From Micrasema longulum (lineage: Eukaryota; Arthropoda; Insecta; Trichoptera; Brachycentridae), in assembly GCA_022494885.1 (NCBI GenBank), contig JAGVSM010003467.1, positions 56,151 to 120,150 of the forward strand: DNA of 64,000 nt. The letters run 5' to 3'. Positions 33,011-44,112 of the stretch are shown in pieces. The position numbers and the translations under genes were made by a program. Positions within the stretch are counted from its first letter, which is position 1. Every line of letters starts with the position of its first letter. Under the pieces are notes generated by a model, which saw only the letters and a list, made by a program, of their open reading frames with translations, was not told the origin of the DNA and made no database searches.

Positions 33011-33577
33011 TCAAAAATAGTAGTTAAAAGTTCCAGTTCTTGATTCAGTTTGGATTATTGTTGATAAAAAATAAAGAATAATGATATTTTATTATATTTA
33101 TGATACATTTACGCTTAATATGGTAATCACAATGCTCGTGAGGATCTAAACGAGATATCAGTGCCCATTACCCTAAAAATACAGCCGTAATTTATTTTTC
33201 CGACCCATAGCGGAGCCAGGACGATCGGAATCCGAAAATTAAATGTAATTCTGGTCTCATTGGCATTTATAGTGGGTAGCACACAAAATTCCAACTCTTT
33301 ATGGATCATTACCGATACGTGCTTATGTCGGTAGAATGATATACTCATATCATGAAGACAATAAAATTGAAACCGTAACGCTCTGGAATTTAATATGTTT
33401 TCCGTCAATTCACTTTATTTTATAGCTCTCTACGAATGAACTCAGATAAGTTATGCTTACTTTCGTATGCACAAATTAATTTGCGCCCAGATTTTTTATT
33501 GCTTAGCTAATAAATGCACTAAAATTGACAAAGCGATTTTAGGAGTCATTATCGTTAACGACTCATTTTTTCTGTTA
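33011..33577. other. Stretch without recognised gene
   Basis: 33,130-33,420 is more balanced in composition and open on the minus strand for 93 codons, with no domain recognised. It could be a coding remnant. The rest is AT-rich. Confidence 0.3.
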
Positions 33578-33585
33578 GTAGTATC

Positions 33586-34397
33586 TAGGGAATGCAATCC
33601 CGGTATCCCTGGATCCCGAAATACCGGGACCCCCCACCGCTTTTCGGGGCTAAAATCGGTATAAAATTTAGCGAGATCCGCTGGACTGGCAGGATTACAG
33701 AGAAGCGTGAATTATGCTTGTTACTACGCACGCGATGGCCCGTGCCCGGTGCCCGTGGACTGGCTAAACCTAGGGTTTCCTAGGACAGCGGTGCCGGTAT
33801 CTTAATGGCCGTTAATGTTATCAACGCCATTTTCCTAGGAAACCACTCTCTAGTCACCGTTGCGACGGCTGTCCACCGCATCACCGTTCACTACGGCCGT
33901 TAAGATACGGGCACCGGTGTCCTGGGAAATCCTAGCTTTACAACTTATAATTATGACGCAATGCAGTGATTTATTCATAGAATATCGATTGTTTTAGATA
34001 AATCAAAGTAAACTGAACTAACTAGGTTTTTTTTATTGTTTATTGACTAGTGACAATAATGTCCGTAGCTCTATTTTTGGAATGTCGGTTACGAGCTGTC
34101 AACTTATGGCCATCGATATAAACTTATATTAACGTTTCTGATGTTTATATGGTTATGTCAATTTATGTCTTAATCTTTATGCCTAAAAGTATTAAAAAAC
34201 CACTTAAGATGTACCAAAAAGCTTGTTTGATTTGAAAACGAGGTATATTATGTCTTTATTACGATTGATTTCCTAGGTCTAAGTTCACACGTGGTTCACA
34301 CTGCTGGATCCTGCTAATACCTGGATCCAGCGGGACTAAGATGACTCGGTCCCGCAAATACCTGGATTGAAATTATCTTGCGGGATTGCATTCCCTA
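33586..34397. mobile_element. hAT-like non-autonomous transposon with 8-bp TSD
   Basis: An 812-bp element with terminal inverted repeats TAGGGAATGCAATCCCG, flanked by an exact 8-bp direct repeat GTAGTATC at 33,578-33,585 and 34,398-34,405. An 8-bp duplication and TAGGG-type ends are the hallmark of the hAT superfamily. The interior has no transposase frame. Most of it is much richer in GC than its surroundings, with further inverted repeats: 33,771-33,812 against 33,893-33,936, and CTGGATCC-type repeats near the right end. The intact duplication indicates a fairly recent insertion. Confidence 0.85.
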
Positions 34398-34439
34398 GTA
34401 GTATCTAATAAAGTATGAAAATAAGTGTTTTTTTAATTT

Positions 34440-34860
34440 AATTTTGTTTATTCAGAAAAACAACAGCAATACAAAAAAATATACACAACATTATAAAAAA
34501 AACATAAAATAAAGCCAAATCAGTTCTCCACATAAATACAATTATAAAAATCCAGTTCAGTTAGATATAATTCATAGAAGTGCATGTGTGCGAGTTTTTT
34601 TTTTGTGTGAGGATGCGTGTGTAAAAAAGTGGAGTGTGGTTTTGGTAGGTATGTGAATATGTGTGTGATTGTATATGGGTGTGAGGGTAGGTTTAGGGAC
34701 AGAGTAAGTGTGTGTTTGATATGAGTGAATAGAAACAACTTAAATTTATATTGTAAAAATATTTTTTTTAATAAAGAAACATAGTATAATATAATAGTAT
34801 TTTTTGCAGCACAACTCCTCGGGATAATTTGTAGAAGTGAATTAAATCACAGAATACTTA
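34440..34860. other. Low-complexity stretch
   Basis: A/T-rich DNA with a GT-rich run at 34,585-34,730 (TGTGTG and GGGTGTGAGGG words). The minus-strand open frame here is a product of the skewed composition. Confidence 0.5.
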
Positions 34861-34861
34861 G

Positions 34862-35204
34862 GCGTTTCCAACATCATATTTGATTGCTGTAATAGCAACT
34901 ACATATCAAAGCCAGAAACAATTCATCACGGGACCGCCTATCAAAGTAGAAATAGAAATGCATAAGCGAAATATTATCTTCTCTGCCGAAAAAAAGTATC
35001 AACAACATGATATTTTCACTACAAAGAAAGCGCTTTTTTACTGTGTGTGCCCAGTGGTGCCGGGATTAAAGCGTTTGCTGCCATACATGAGGTTCCAGTT
35101 TTGTTTACTGACAGAATAGAACTACATGCGTATCGGAAAAGAAACATAAATAAACTTGCCTTCGTGTTAACAAATAATCTAGATACACTACAATTTGTGA
35201 ACTG
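34862..35204 (+). CDS. Candidate coding fragment, unrecognised, one frameshift
   Basis: From a possible splice acceptor (GAATACTTAG) at 34,861 one frame reads YQSQKQFITGPPIKVEIEMH and on to DIFTTKKALFY. Near 35,037 it must shift by +1 to continue as CVPSGAGIKAFAAIHEVPVL, then DRIELHAYRKRN, to a TGA at about 35,204. The amino-acid mix on both sides of the shift looks protein-like and unlike chance AT-rich frames. I do not recognise the family. It could be a pseudogene, or a retroelement or viral remnant; no name is assigned. Confidence 0.3.
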
Positions 35205-35404
35205 ATGCAGTCTATTCTCCACGAGTGAATAATGATAATGATAATATATTAATAATAAACTATTTTATATGACGCCATTTTGTTAAAAAAAGATCCCTTA
35301 AACAATTGTACTAGCAAATATACTGAACAAACTCATTGAAAACTAATAGTTAATCAAATTATCCCGTTCGTTAGTCAGACAAGTCCGGAACAATCGTTAT
35401 TTGA

Positions 35405-35704
35405 GTGAACCTAACAGAAGTATTACTAAAATGTTTTTCCCTACAATTTTCCATGCCTATGATTTCAAGAGAATGCGAAAGCTGGCTACGAGCTCACGCA
35501 GGCCAGGGTGAAGATCTTTGCGACATCCCATCGGTAATAGGTAATGAAGAACTCACACGAGAGGTAGTATCATACATGATCAATATAGTGCTGGCAATTG
35601 GTAAAATAAACCAAAGTAGGGAACAAAATGCCGAACACTCTTCTAGTGGAACGGAAGGCCGGTTGACAACTGTCAACAGGCTGGCTTCTCCTGAAGAGCT
35701 TTAA
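35405..35704 (+). CDS. Candidate 3' exon or ORF, unrecognised
   Basis: An open frame of about 99 codons; the convincing part begins near 35,469 after a pyrimidine-rich run and ATTTCAAG, which could be a splice acceptor. It includes RECESWLRAHAGQGEDLCDI, NEELTREVVSYMINIVLAIG and an acidic/serine-rich end finishing SPEEL, then TAA. AATAAAATAAAA, a likely polyadenylation signal, follows at about 35,790. Base composition is markedly less AT-rich than the surroundings. With 34,862-35,204 it may form one gene or pseudogene. Function unknown. Confidence 0.35.
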   Translation: MNLTEVLLKCFSLQFSMPMISRECESWLRAHAGQGEDLCDIPSVIGNEELTREVVSYMINIVLAIGKINQSREQNAEHSSSGTEGRLTTVNRLASPEEL

Positions 35705-36144
35705 GTGGTTTCCTCTCCACATGAGCAAATGCTGATTGGCCCACATTAGAATATCTTTCCTGATTTCAACAGTTTAGCTTAAATAATGTAATAAAATAAA
35801 AAAATCTTCTTTTTAAAATAAAAACCTTGTATATTATAAGCAAGGTAAAAAAAGGTAATCAGCATTTTGGATAAATTTATTATTTTCTTGTTTACATACA
35901 GAAAATGCATGAATCACCTGCACTCTTTTAAAGACGATAGTAGGTAAGGTGATACTGGACATTTGTTTCTGGGTGAGCCCTATATTATCTTTTTTATTTC
36001 CGGGAAACAAAACCTTATAAAGTAAAACATAATACTTCAAACTAAATTTGAAATAAATACATATATTTTGATATTCAGCCAAAACCGTGAAATAATGATA
36101 CGAAATGATATCTCTCCAACCTAAGAAGGCCACAAACTGAGAAC

Positions 36145-37690
36145 AACACTATATTGATTACGGGATCCGAAGAAATGCCAGAAGTGGACCAAAACAAAAT
36201 ATACATGGCTTTAAATAGCATGAAAAACAACAAAGCTCCAGGAGAAGACGGGATAACTATTGATTTGCTGGAAATTGGATGAAATCAATTGAAAAGGGCC
36301 ATTCAAATACAATTAAATAAATGCGTAGAACAAGTTGTAATACTAGATAATTGAAAAAATTCCAAAGTGAAAATGTTATTTAAAAAAGGAAACCCAAAAA
36401 ATCTAGAAAATTATCGGCCGATCAGTTTACTTCCTCATTTATACAAACTAATGACAAAGATATTGACAAACAAGATTACTCCAAAATTTGACTTCCACCA
36501 GCCTGTTGAACCAAAACCAAAAACTTTGCGGAAGCCAGCCTGGCTTTTGGAACCTTGGACCATATTCAATCTATACGTCTGTCTGTAGAGAAAATCACTG
36601 AATATAACATTAACATACACATAGCCTTTATAGATTATCGTAAAGCATTCGATTCTGTGGAAACCTGGGCAATCATGAATGCACTTGAAAATGCCAAGAT
36701 TGATTCTAGATACACGAGGTTGATTAAATATGTTTATGAAAATGTTACCATGGATGTAAAAGTAAACGACGCCGACGATTTAAAGACGGAGAAAATCAAG
36801 ATGAAAAAGAGTGTAAGACAGGGTGACACGATATCTCCAAAACTTTTTACACTAGCCTTAAAATACGTTTTAAAAATGCTAAATTGGAATAACAGAAGCA
36901 TAAAAATAGATAGTAAGTATCTAAATTACCTTCGTTTTGCAAACAATATAGTAATAATAAGTGAAGAGGTAAATGAACTTGAAACTATAGAAAAAGAATT
37001 TTACGAAGCCTCAAGAAAGATCTGTCTGGAAATGAATATAGACTAAACCAAGATTTTGAGTCCAATACATAGCAACATATGTACTGGAAGTAAAACTATT
37101 GATGCTGAAGACAAGTACATTTACCTTGGGCACAAAATCAAATTAGGAAAATTTAATCAAACTGGGGAGCTGCCTGGACAAATCAGGTCAAGTTGGGCTG
37201 CGTTTAGAAAGCTAAAACACGTTTTCAGAAATAAGTGAATCCCAAATAATCTGAAAGCCGAAGTCTATAATATACGGTCTTGAAACCATGTCACTCACTG
37301 TTTAGAAATATTCACAAAATTAAGTGCACTCAGCCGTCTATCGAAATACAAATGTTGAAAAGAGACCGAATAAGGAATGAGGATCTTAGACGCCGTAGAA
37401 AGGTGACCAATATCGCTTTAAGAGTAGGAAGACAAAAATGGCAGTGGGCGGGTCATGTAGTGAGACGAAAAATCGAGAGGTTGACCCCCAGAATACTAAA
37501 CTGGAGACCCTATGAAAGTAAAAGGATCGTAGGGAGACCGCAGAGGAGATGGACTGACGATGTCGTCGAACTCGTGAGCCGTGCATGGAAACAAAGTGCC
37601 CAGGACGGAAAAACATGGAAAAATTTGTAAAATACTTCTAACCAGCAGGGCTGGGAAAAGGCTGATAAAAAGAAAAAGAAGAAAGTTTTA
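36145..37690 (+). mobile_element. RTE-clade LINE, degenerate RT domain and 3' end
   Basis: Broken frames give the RTE reverse transcriptase in order: NNKAPGEDGIT, NYRPISLLPHLYKL, FIDYRKAFDSV, VRQGDTISPKLFTL, YLNYLRFANNIVIIS, YIYLGHKIKL, then the C-terminal RDRIRNEDLRRR, WAGHVVR, GRPQRRWTDDVV. The catalytic box FADD is FANN (36,942-36,947), so both aspartates are lost. A stop at 36,278, a frameshift near 36,540, and further stops at 37,044 and 37,235 break the ORF. Endonuclease is absent. The 3' end has an AAAAAGAAAAAGAAGAAAG tail. A dead, 5'-truncated copy. Confidence 0.9.
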
Positions 37691-37694
37691 ATAT

Positions 37695-39045
37695 AGATTT
37701 TTCAAGTCAGTACTACACAAATTTCTATAAACATATTATTTTTTTATTACGTCACCCAAACAATATTTGTACTAAATTTTATAAGAGTTTTATAAAAGTT
37801 TTCCATTTCCTTACAAGCTGTGTATGTATACTGAATAATCATATAATTGAATCTCCCTGATGGTATTGCCTATTAAAACTTTTTCTTTTTGCCTTCACAT
37901 AGTTGTCATGGTAACTTCAGACTCTAGAGAATTTAACGGTTTATATATTAACTTGACACCATCATATTATAATATAATATGAAAAATGTTATTCTTAAAA
38001 AACTTTTTGAAAAACCTAGATATGGGTATGCCGAAAAGACCTAAGTGACAAAACCATAAAATCTTTCATCTCTCTTTGCAAACCGTCAATTTTAAAAGTA
38101 CCGCTAGCAATATAAAAAATCTTAAACGAAAAGCTAGCTTTAAGGCCACCACTTGCGCAATATTGGCACATTTTGGAAGCTCCGGGCAACAAATGCGCCT
38201 TTGTTCCGTTCTCGGCAAGCACCTCTTATTACCGAAACATATGTCAAAGTTGTACATTTCAATGAACAAATAAACACTAATATTTTCAAAATTTGACACA
38301 TTAAAAATTTAAGATTAAAACAACAGTCAAAAATAATCATTCAATTTTAAAATCAACGTAGGGCATCATTATTTATATTGGCATATATGCCGCATGGGAA
38401 ACTTTTTTTTTTTTTTTAATTTGTTTGTACTTGTTTATTGTTCCAAACATATATTTACGTATTTTTTTAAGAAGGTGTCTATCTATTCCTTCCTGCTGGG
38501 TTACCTAGAAAACAAGGTCATCAAGTTTACGCTTCAAGTCTATACAATTCATCCGGGACTGAAATGGAAATCTCCACGGTAACCTCTAAGCTACAAGGTG
38601 GGTGCAAATTAATCAAATCACCCTAGTTTGCCTGAACCTAGAGTATTCCTCCGTTATCTGGTCTCCATGTTATTTTTTTTATTCGGTAAAAAAACAACAG
38701 TTTATACATATATTGTATACAGGAAATAAGAAGAAATAAACGAACATTTTTAAAACAGTCGATATAAATTTTCCACTCTGGTGTAAGCTATTGATTAAGT
38801 ACATTATCGATTTCAAAATAAAATCAATTTAACAATTAAGAAATTTTAGGCACTAAGAGGTTGTAAATAAAATAAAAATACATATATTTGTATACAGTAA
38901 TAAAAATAAAGCAAAAAGAAACAAGATAAATTTAAATTTAAAGAATAAGAAAAGAAAAGAAAAAAAATATGTTTACATAAAAAATATGGAATCAGTTTAA
39001 AATTGATTTTTAAGAAAGATAGGCAGAATGTTGGGTTTAAATATA
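37695..39045. other. Stretch without recognised feature
   Basis: AT-rich apart from a mixed patch at 38,130-38,240 (GGAAGCTCCGGGCAACAAAT) with overlapping short frames on both strands. None has a domain I recognise. Runs of A and T near 38,400 and 38,960. Confidence 0.35.
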
Positions 39046-39049
39046 TCTT

Positions 39050-39345
39050 CTCTTCAAGACCGTCAAAATAAATCAGACATTCTAGTCCTGTTTAAAATTC
39101 TCAACTCACTATTAAACCTAAACTACTGAGCCTAAACTACTGAGCTCAATAAAATTCAATATCCCAACTAGAAACCTCAGACAAAACTTACTTTTTCATA
39201 ACGATAACCAGAGAACTAACTATGGTTTTCATTTTCCTATGCCCAGAATTTTTAAGTCTGCCAACAAACATATCACTCTTGATTTATTTAATAACAAGTT
39301 GTCTTCGTTCATAAAATCACTGAATCAAATTCAATTATAAACACC
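39050..39345 (+). mobile_element. CR1-like LINE, C-terminal RT fragment
   Basis: Codons read LQDRQNKSDILVLFKILNSL, then in shifted frames NLRQNLLFHNDN and LDLFNNKLSSFIKSLN before a stop. The pattern LF..LN.......L......R.T....F..P.....N is the usual C-terminus of CR1/Jockey ORFs. A tandem-like duplication (CTAAACTACTGAG, twice, at 39,118-39,144) interrupts it. It is not the same LINE as the 22.6-kb copy. Confidence 0.6.
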
Positions 39346-39575
39346 TCTCTCCCGCTTCCACTCCCAGCAAGTCTACTACTCGTATATACCATTGTGTCTT
39401 TCTACTTTCTTTTAAAATAATTTAATTAAATTTGATTAAATCTAATAATCAATTCTACGTATACATAATATGTCCTTAAAATACCCATTGCGCATATATA
39501 TAAATTAATAAAATAAAAAATAAAATCTAATTATCATATATAATATTTAAAACAACTGATGACTGTTCCTTGAGG

Positions 39576-39895
39576 AATTCACTTATCACTTGCCGGATGA
39601 ATCTCACCCACGTGATAAAGGTTTCAGCTCTTTTACTTCACAAAAGTTAACAGATGGAAGAGTTGAGAAAATGTGGACGTTCAAACATGGGCAGAATGGT
39701 GAATGTTACACAGCGTGTAAAGTGGCCTTTTAAACCAGCCAATGACAGGTCATAAGCCCTGTAAATGCCTAGACTTCCATATTCACTTCTTAAAAATATT
39801 TTGCCTCTCTGTAAAAATAAATTTAAATATGAATAACTCCCTAGGGAGGAAATTCAGCCAGTCTGCAAGCATCTGGGCGTACTCAAACATTGTCG
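39576..39895 (-). mobile_element. Foldback/MITE arm with outer end (copy G)
   Basis: Long inverse arm: GAATCTCACCCACGTGATAA, AGGTTTCAGCTCTTTTACTT, CAAACATGGGCAGAATGG, CAGCCAATGACAGGTCATAA, ATGCCTAGACTTCC, ending with the CCTAGGG box at 39,840-39,846 and CAGTCTGCAAGCATCTGGGC. It shows how far the arm extends inward and outward in subfamily 2. Confidence 0.75.
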
Positions 39896-40495
39896 AAATA
39901 TTTTATCTCCACCCTACCAGGAATCGAACCTTCAACTTTAAGCATGAAAAAACATTAATAATATTTTGCATACATTATTTCTCAAGAGTGAAAATCCTCG
40001 ACTAGTAAAAATAAATATGTAGACATGTTATCGTTAAATAAATATCACGAACGATACTCGTTTAAGTTGTGATATACTTTTATTGGAGTTTCGAGGGTCG
40101 GAAAATAATTTTGAAAGTTTCTATATGGCCGATTCACATAAGGCAACAGGTAATAAGCCCCATATTTCTGAAGGGTTATATGGAAGACAGTATTCTTGAA
40201 ACTCGGGTATTATGTGAAAAGTTTCATCCTATTTTACTTCGGAAGAGAAACCGTATCTTAAAGGAGGGGCCGGAATATATTGAAGGTTGGATGAATTTTA
40301 TGTATTTTTAGATACTTTAAACAATCCCTTTGGAACTTTAGAATTCTCATCTGATTGCGACCTTAATGTTTATAATTAAGATTCGAAAATGGTTGCGCAT
40401 CTTTATGAGCGAAGAAGCGAAGCACGGTGTTTCCTGTATATTTAAAGTTTACGCAAAAAAAATATTATTAAAAAATTTGGGAATTCGAGCATTGC
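39896..40495. other. Stretch without recognised gene
   Basis: The plus-strand frame at 40,069-40,311 (80 codons, with YMEDSILETRVLCEKFHPIL) is less AT-biased than most chance frames here and could be a coding remnant, but no family is recognised. Confidence 0.25.
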
Positions 40496-40497
40496 TA

Positions 40498-40742
40498 AGG
40501 AAACATTTATTTATTTATTTTTAACAAAAAAATACAGGATATAATTCAACAATAAAAAAATAAGACAAATTACAGGTTTCACGTTACAAAAAGGTCAGAT
40601 GACCCAATGAGAGCGGCGAATTACAGCGCAGAATATCCAGGCTTGAGAAAAATATCATTGTTTTTTTTTTGTTCTCACTAAAAATTGAACCCGGAACCTT
40701 CTTTGCATATATCAACCCTCTTAAGCTCTACACCATGGATAA
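40498..40742 (-). mobile_element. tRNA-headed SINE, family S4
   Basis: Read on the minus strand: head TGGTGTAGAGCTTAAGAGGG and B box GAAGGTTCCGGGTTCAATTT, body with ATTCGCCGCTCTCATTGGGT, and a 3' tail of AAATAAATAAATAAATG. The copy at 59,838-60,005 shares head, body words and A-rich tail. About 245 bp, apparently complete. Confidence 0.65.
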
Positions 40743-41935
40743 AAAAGGATTCACAAATATAAATTTATTTATTTATTTTATATATATACGGAAGGGAGAA
40801 ACATCATATGATGTAAAGTGCCAATTAAAAACTATTTTTATTTTTATAACAAAAAAAATAATTCATGAGTAGTATGTGTAAAAGTTAAGAAACGATGCAT
40901 TTAGGATGTCTTCAATAGACTTGATAAACCTGTCATTATGTGTAACCCGTTTTTCTGAAAAGTGCTGTCAAAACTAGTCACAGGTAGGTCTTGTGAAATT
41001 ACCATTTATATAAAAATGTAAAAAATTAGGTACGCTATTTTCGTAAAAATCAATGCGCTCGCTAGTTTCGTATTTTTGTTACGAAGCTGGTGATGCTGCG
41101 CTTTTTTTCTGTTAGTCATAAATAATTGTATTACAAAATGGGAAACAAGATGCAGTAAGACGAAATTCGATTGTCGGACAGTTTGATTTAAAAAAATACT
41201 ATCTAATCATTCACACACTTTTTTTAAAGACACTGCCAAATAGTATAATTCAATCTTAAAAAACATAGTTTCTTTTAAAACACCCCTTGATAGTTATTTG
41301 AATTTATAATTTATAACGGGTTACATAATTGGTTAGAACGCGCCACGTTTATTAGTTGATCACAGACCAGCAATTTATTTAAATTTCTCTAGCGCGACCA
41401 ATCTGTGGTCGGAAGATTTCTAAGCCTTTCTTTTTCTCGTAAGTCGCTTGAGTCCCAGCGCCAACGGCTGCGGGTTGTAATTCTTAATTATTATCACTGG
41501 GGTTGCAGCTATACTGTGTAAGTGAATGAATACTTTTTGAACACGTTTTCTCGATTGGTCCACTATTTTTAGTCGAAATACTAATAAAGCTGCAATTTCA
41601 GAACCCTTTTTCCTTTTGAACCAAATGGCTTAACTTACTACAATTGATTTAATATGAATTATTTTTTAAATTACGCATAAGCATGCTTGGCATCGCTAAG
41701 TCTTCATTCGACATAAATTTATCAAGATTATTTATCAACAATTCAAAATTTAAATTTTGACATTGTCAGGAGTCAGTATAATCACGGTGGCAAACCACGA
41801 GGAACGTCGTTTCTACAACCATCTGATGTCGTTGGATCTCCAGTTTAACAGAAGACTACGTCGAATCCCGTTTCAAGAAATTTACTGCCAAATTTTATCG
41901 TGAAGCATTTTTTTCGACTGGATTAATTCATAGTC
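40743..41935. other. Stretch without recognised feature
   Basis: Mixed AT-rich DNA. An imperfect inverted pair (GATCACAGACCAG at 41,359 and CTGTGGTCGG near 41,402) is the only structure seen. No supported frame. Confidence 0.35.
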
Positions 41936-41939
41936 ATAA

Positions 41940-42250
41940 TAGGAAAATATTACATACTACGAATACCAATAAAAATATGTGAAATGGATTTAGAAAAAAA
42001 TATTGTAATTTCGAAATCAATATGGATATTGTGGAGAAATATTTTCATACATGACTTTTAAAATCAAATTGTTAAAAAAATATGTCTCGACCAAAACGCG
42101 ACCCGTTTTACCTTGACAATTGTGACGTCAAAATTCGTGACGATGTTCTATTTAAATTGAAACGATAACAACCAAAGTTTAAAATTTAACCGAATCATGT
42201 GGTCTTAGAGCCGTGGTCAATGCAATGGACGGTTTTCACGGGAATATAAA
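41940..42250 (+). repeat. Dispersed repeat R-B, copy 2
   Basis: Counterpart of the inverted 9,240-9,545 copy. Shared landmarks are TACATACTACGAATACCAAT, AATATGGATATTGTGGAGAA and TTGTGACGTCAAAATTCGTG. Similarity spans about 300 bp with many substitutions and small gaps. Confidence 0.6.
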
Positions 42251-42663
42251 ATTACAAATTACAAAATATTTTTTATGCTTCTAATAAGTAGAAATTTTTT
42301 TTTTTTTTACTCGACATTATTTTATAGACTCTTATTAATTAAAATTGTAAAAAAAAAAAGTTATATTTCCTATTTACTTCTTTTGAAATTCATTAGTCAT
42401 TTAGTTTGGTTTTATGATCTTTTTGTTTTATTATACTCATTAGGCTTAGTCGTTTTTTTTTTAATCTGAAAAAAAACGAATTTTTATTTCCAAATGTCAA
42501 TGCTTCCATATCACCTGTAATCATTTTCTTTTCATTTGAACCCACGTAAACTCTCTTGTTCTAAATAGTGAGTCAGCTGTTGGTAATCGGAGGTCGGGGA
42601 ATAATTTATTGAAGTTAGTCTCCTTATATTTTCTTGCTGGAAATTCGTTATAATATAAGGGTG

Positions 42664-42705
42664 GTGCTATAGTAATTGGACATGCTACAGTAATTGGATA
42701 TTCTC
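42664..42705 (+). repeat. 19-bp tandem pair
   Basis: GCTATAGTAATTGGACAT is followed immediately by GCTACAGTAATTGGATAT. Two units, two or three differences. Confidence 0.55.
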
Positions 42706-43440
42706 AATCTAATGGTCAAAAATGAAATAAATGTAATGCGTTCATTTTAAGAAAAAACACAAAAAAAAATATTTTATGGTGGAGATAAATTTACACGTTT
42801 AATTATTTTCGATAATTAGATTTAAAGTGTTCAATAACTATGGTTTTTTTAATTCAATAAATCCATTTTACTCCAAATTCCCTTTGCTAAGTCTCATCAT
42901 TTACTATGAGATGCCGCAAAAACAAGAGGAAACATTTAGATAAATTGATTAAACATTAAGTTATTATTAATTTAAAGGCAATATATGTTTACTATGTAGA
43001 TTCAGTGTCATAAACAACAACCTCACCTACGAATTTTGAATATAAAGAATTCCATTCAAGTCATCTTCAGCAAAAGTAATACTGGTTGCGAATTATGTGG
43101 GTATGCATTTGTCGATTATTGTTATACTTCAATATCCTTTGCCCACAACAACTGTTCACTTCCCACCTCCAGTATCCTTTGATAACCTGCCACAGTAAGA
43201 CCTCGTGGCGTATATTTTTTCGCCAAACGTGTGCCGCATCACCATTTTGTTTCCACCAACCACTAGTGTTCAGATCTAGATCGGGGGCCTGTTCTACTGT
43301 TGGTTCCGCTCGCAATTGACCAGTCGGACCGCAATTCCATCAAGAACGAACCAGGTTAGTGGCTTCCATTCCTGATCCATATCATTTGTTGGGGTTGTGA
43401 CTGATTGACATTGCATACCGCATATCAAAGATATTTACCA
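42706..43440. other. Stretch without recognised gene
   Basis: AT-rich to about 43,080; then 43,140-43,360 is GC-richer and open on both strands for 77-82 codons (43,086-43,319 plus; 43,067-43,315 minus). No domain is recognised on either strand, and a donor-like CAGGTTAGT occurs at about 43,352. It may be an eroded transposon or exon. Confidence 0.25.
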
Positions 43441-43570
43441 TATATATTAAAAATAAAAAATACAGTCCACTATATCGTAGAAGCTCTAGGGCTTCGCCCC
43501 CGCTATTTCTCGCCCCGCGTTCGCATGGGAATTCGTTTTCCCGCCAAATACTTTCCGGTCCCAAGTGCTT
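43441..43570 (-). repeat. GC-rich repeat fragment
   Basis: On the minus strand: GGGAAAACGAATTCCCATGC then GAACGCGGGGCGAGAAATAG. This resembles the CCCACGCGAACGAAGTCGCGGGC-type end of dispersed elements common in insect genomes. Only the end is recognisable, and the link is from memory. Confidence 0.35.
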
Positions 43571-43575
43571 AAATA

Positions 43576-44112
43576 ATTTGATAATGTTTTGAGTATGTCC
43601 AAATGTTCGCAGACAGGCTAGACTTCGCCCCTAGGGAGTTATTCAGATATTAATTTGTTGCAACAGAAGAAAATCATATTTGAGAAGGGAATATGAAAGT
43701 TTAGGAATTTACAGGGCTTAAAACCTGTCGTTGGTTAAAGTGGTTAAAGCTGGTTAAAGTGGTCATTTTACATACTGTGTAACAACTCAACTCTTCTATA
43801 TGTTGACTTTTGTGGAGTAAAAGACCAGAAACCTTTATCATGTGGGTAAGATTCATACGGCTGAACCAATTTACTTATAAGGCACGGTTAAAAATAAAAG
43901 TTTTAGCTCTTTTACTTTTCAAAAGACTACAGATGGAAGAGTTGAAAAAATGCGGATGTTTAAACATAGGCAGAATCGTGAATATTACACAGTGTGCAAA
44001 ATTGGCCCCTTTCACCAGGTAATGACAGGTCATAAGCCCGGTTAATACTGAAACTTCCATATTACTTTCTCAAAAATATTTTCCTTCTGTTTCAATAAAT
44101 TTAGACTTTACT
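43576..44112. mobile_element. Full-length foldback/MITE element (copy H)
   Basis: About 537 bp made almost wholly of two inverted arms meeting near 43,880. Left: TGTTTTGAGTATGTCCAAAT, the CCCTAGGG box, TTTGAGAAGGGAATATGAAA, TTTACAGGGCTTAAAACCTG, ACTTTTGTGGAGTAAAAGAC. Right: TTTTAGCTCTTTTACTTTTC, AAGAGTTGAAAAAATGCGGA, AATGACAGGTCATAAGCCCG, TATTACTTTCTCAAAAATAT. The left arm has a small local triplication of TGGTTAAAG. No transposase frame. It is the clearest complete copy of subfamily 2. Confidence 0.8.

Noticed and set aside
34585..34738. 72-codon minus-strand frame rich in H, T, P and L
   Set aside because: Caused by the GT-rich plus strand; low complexity.
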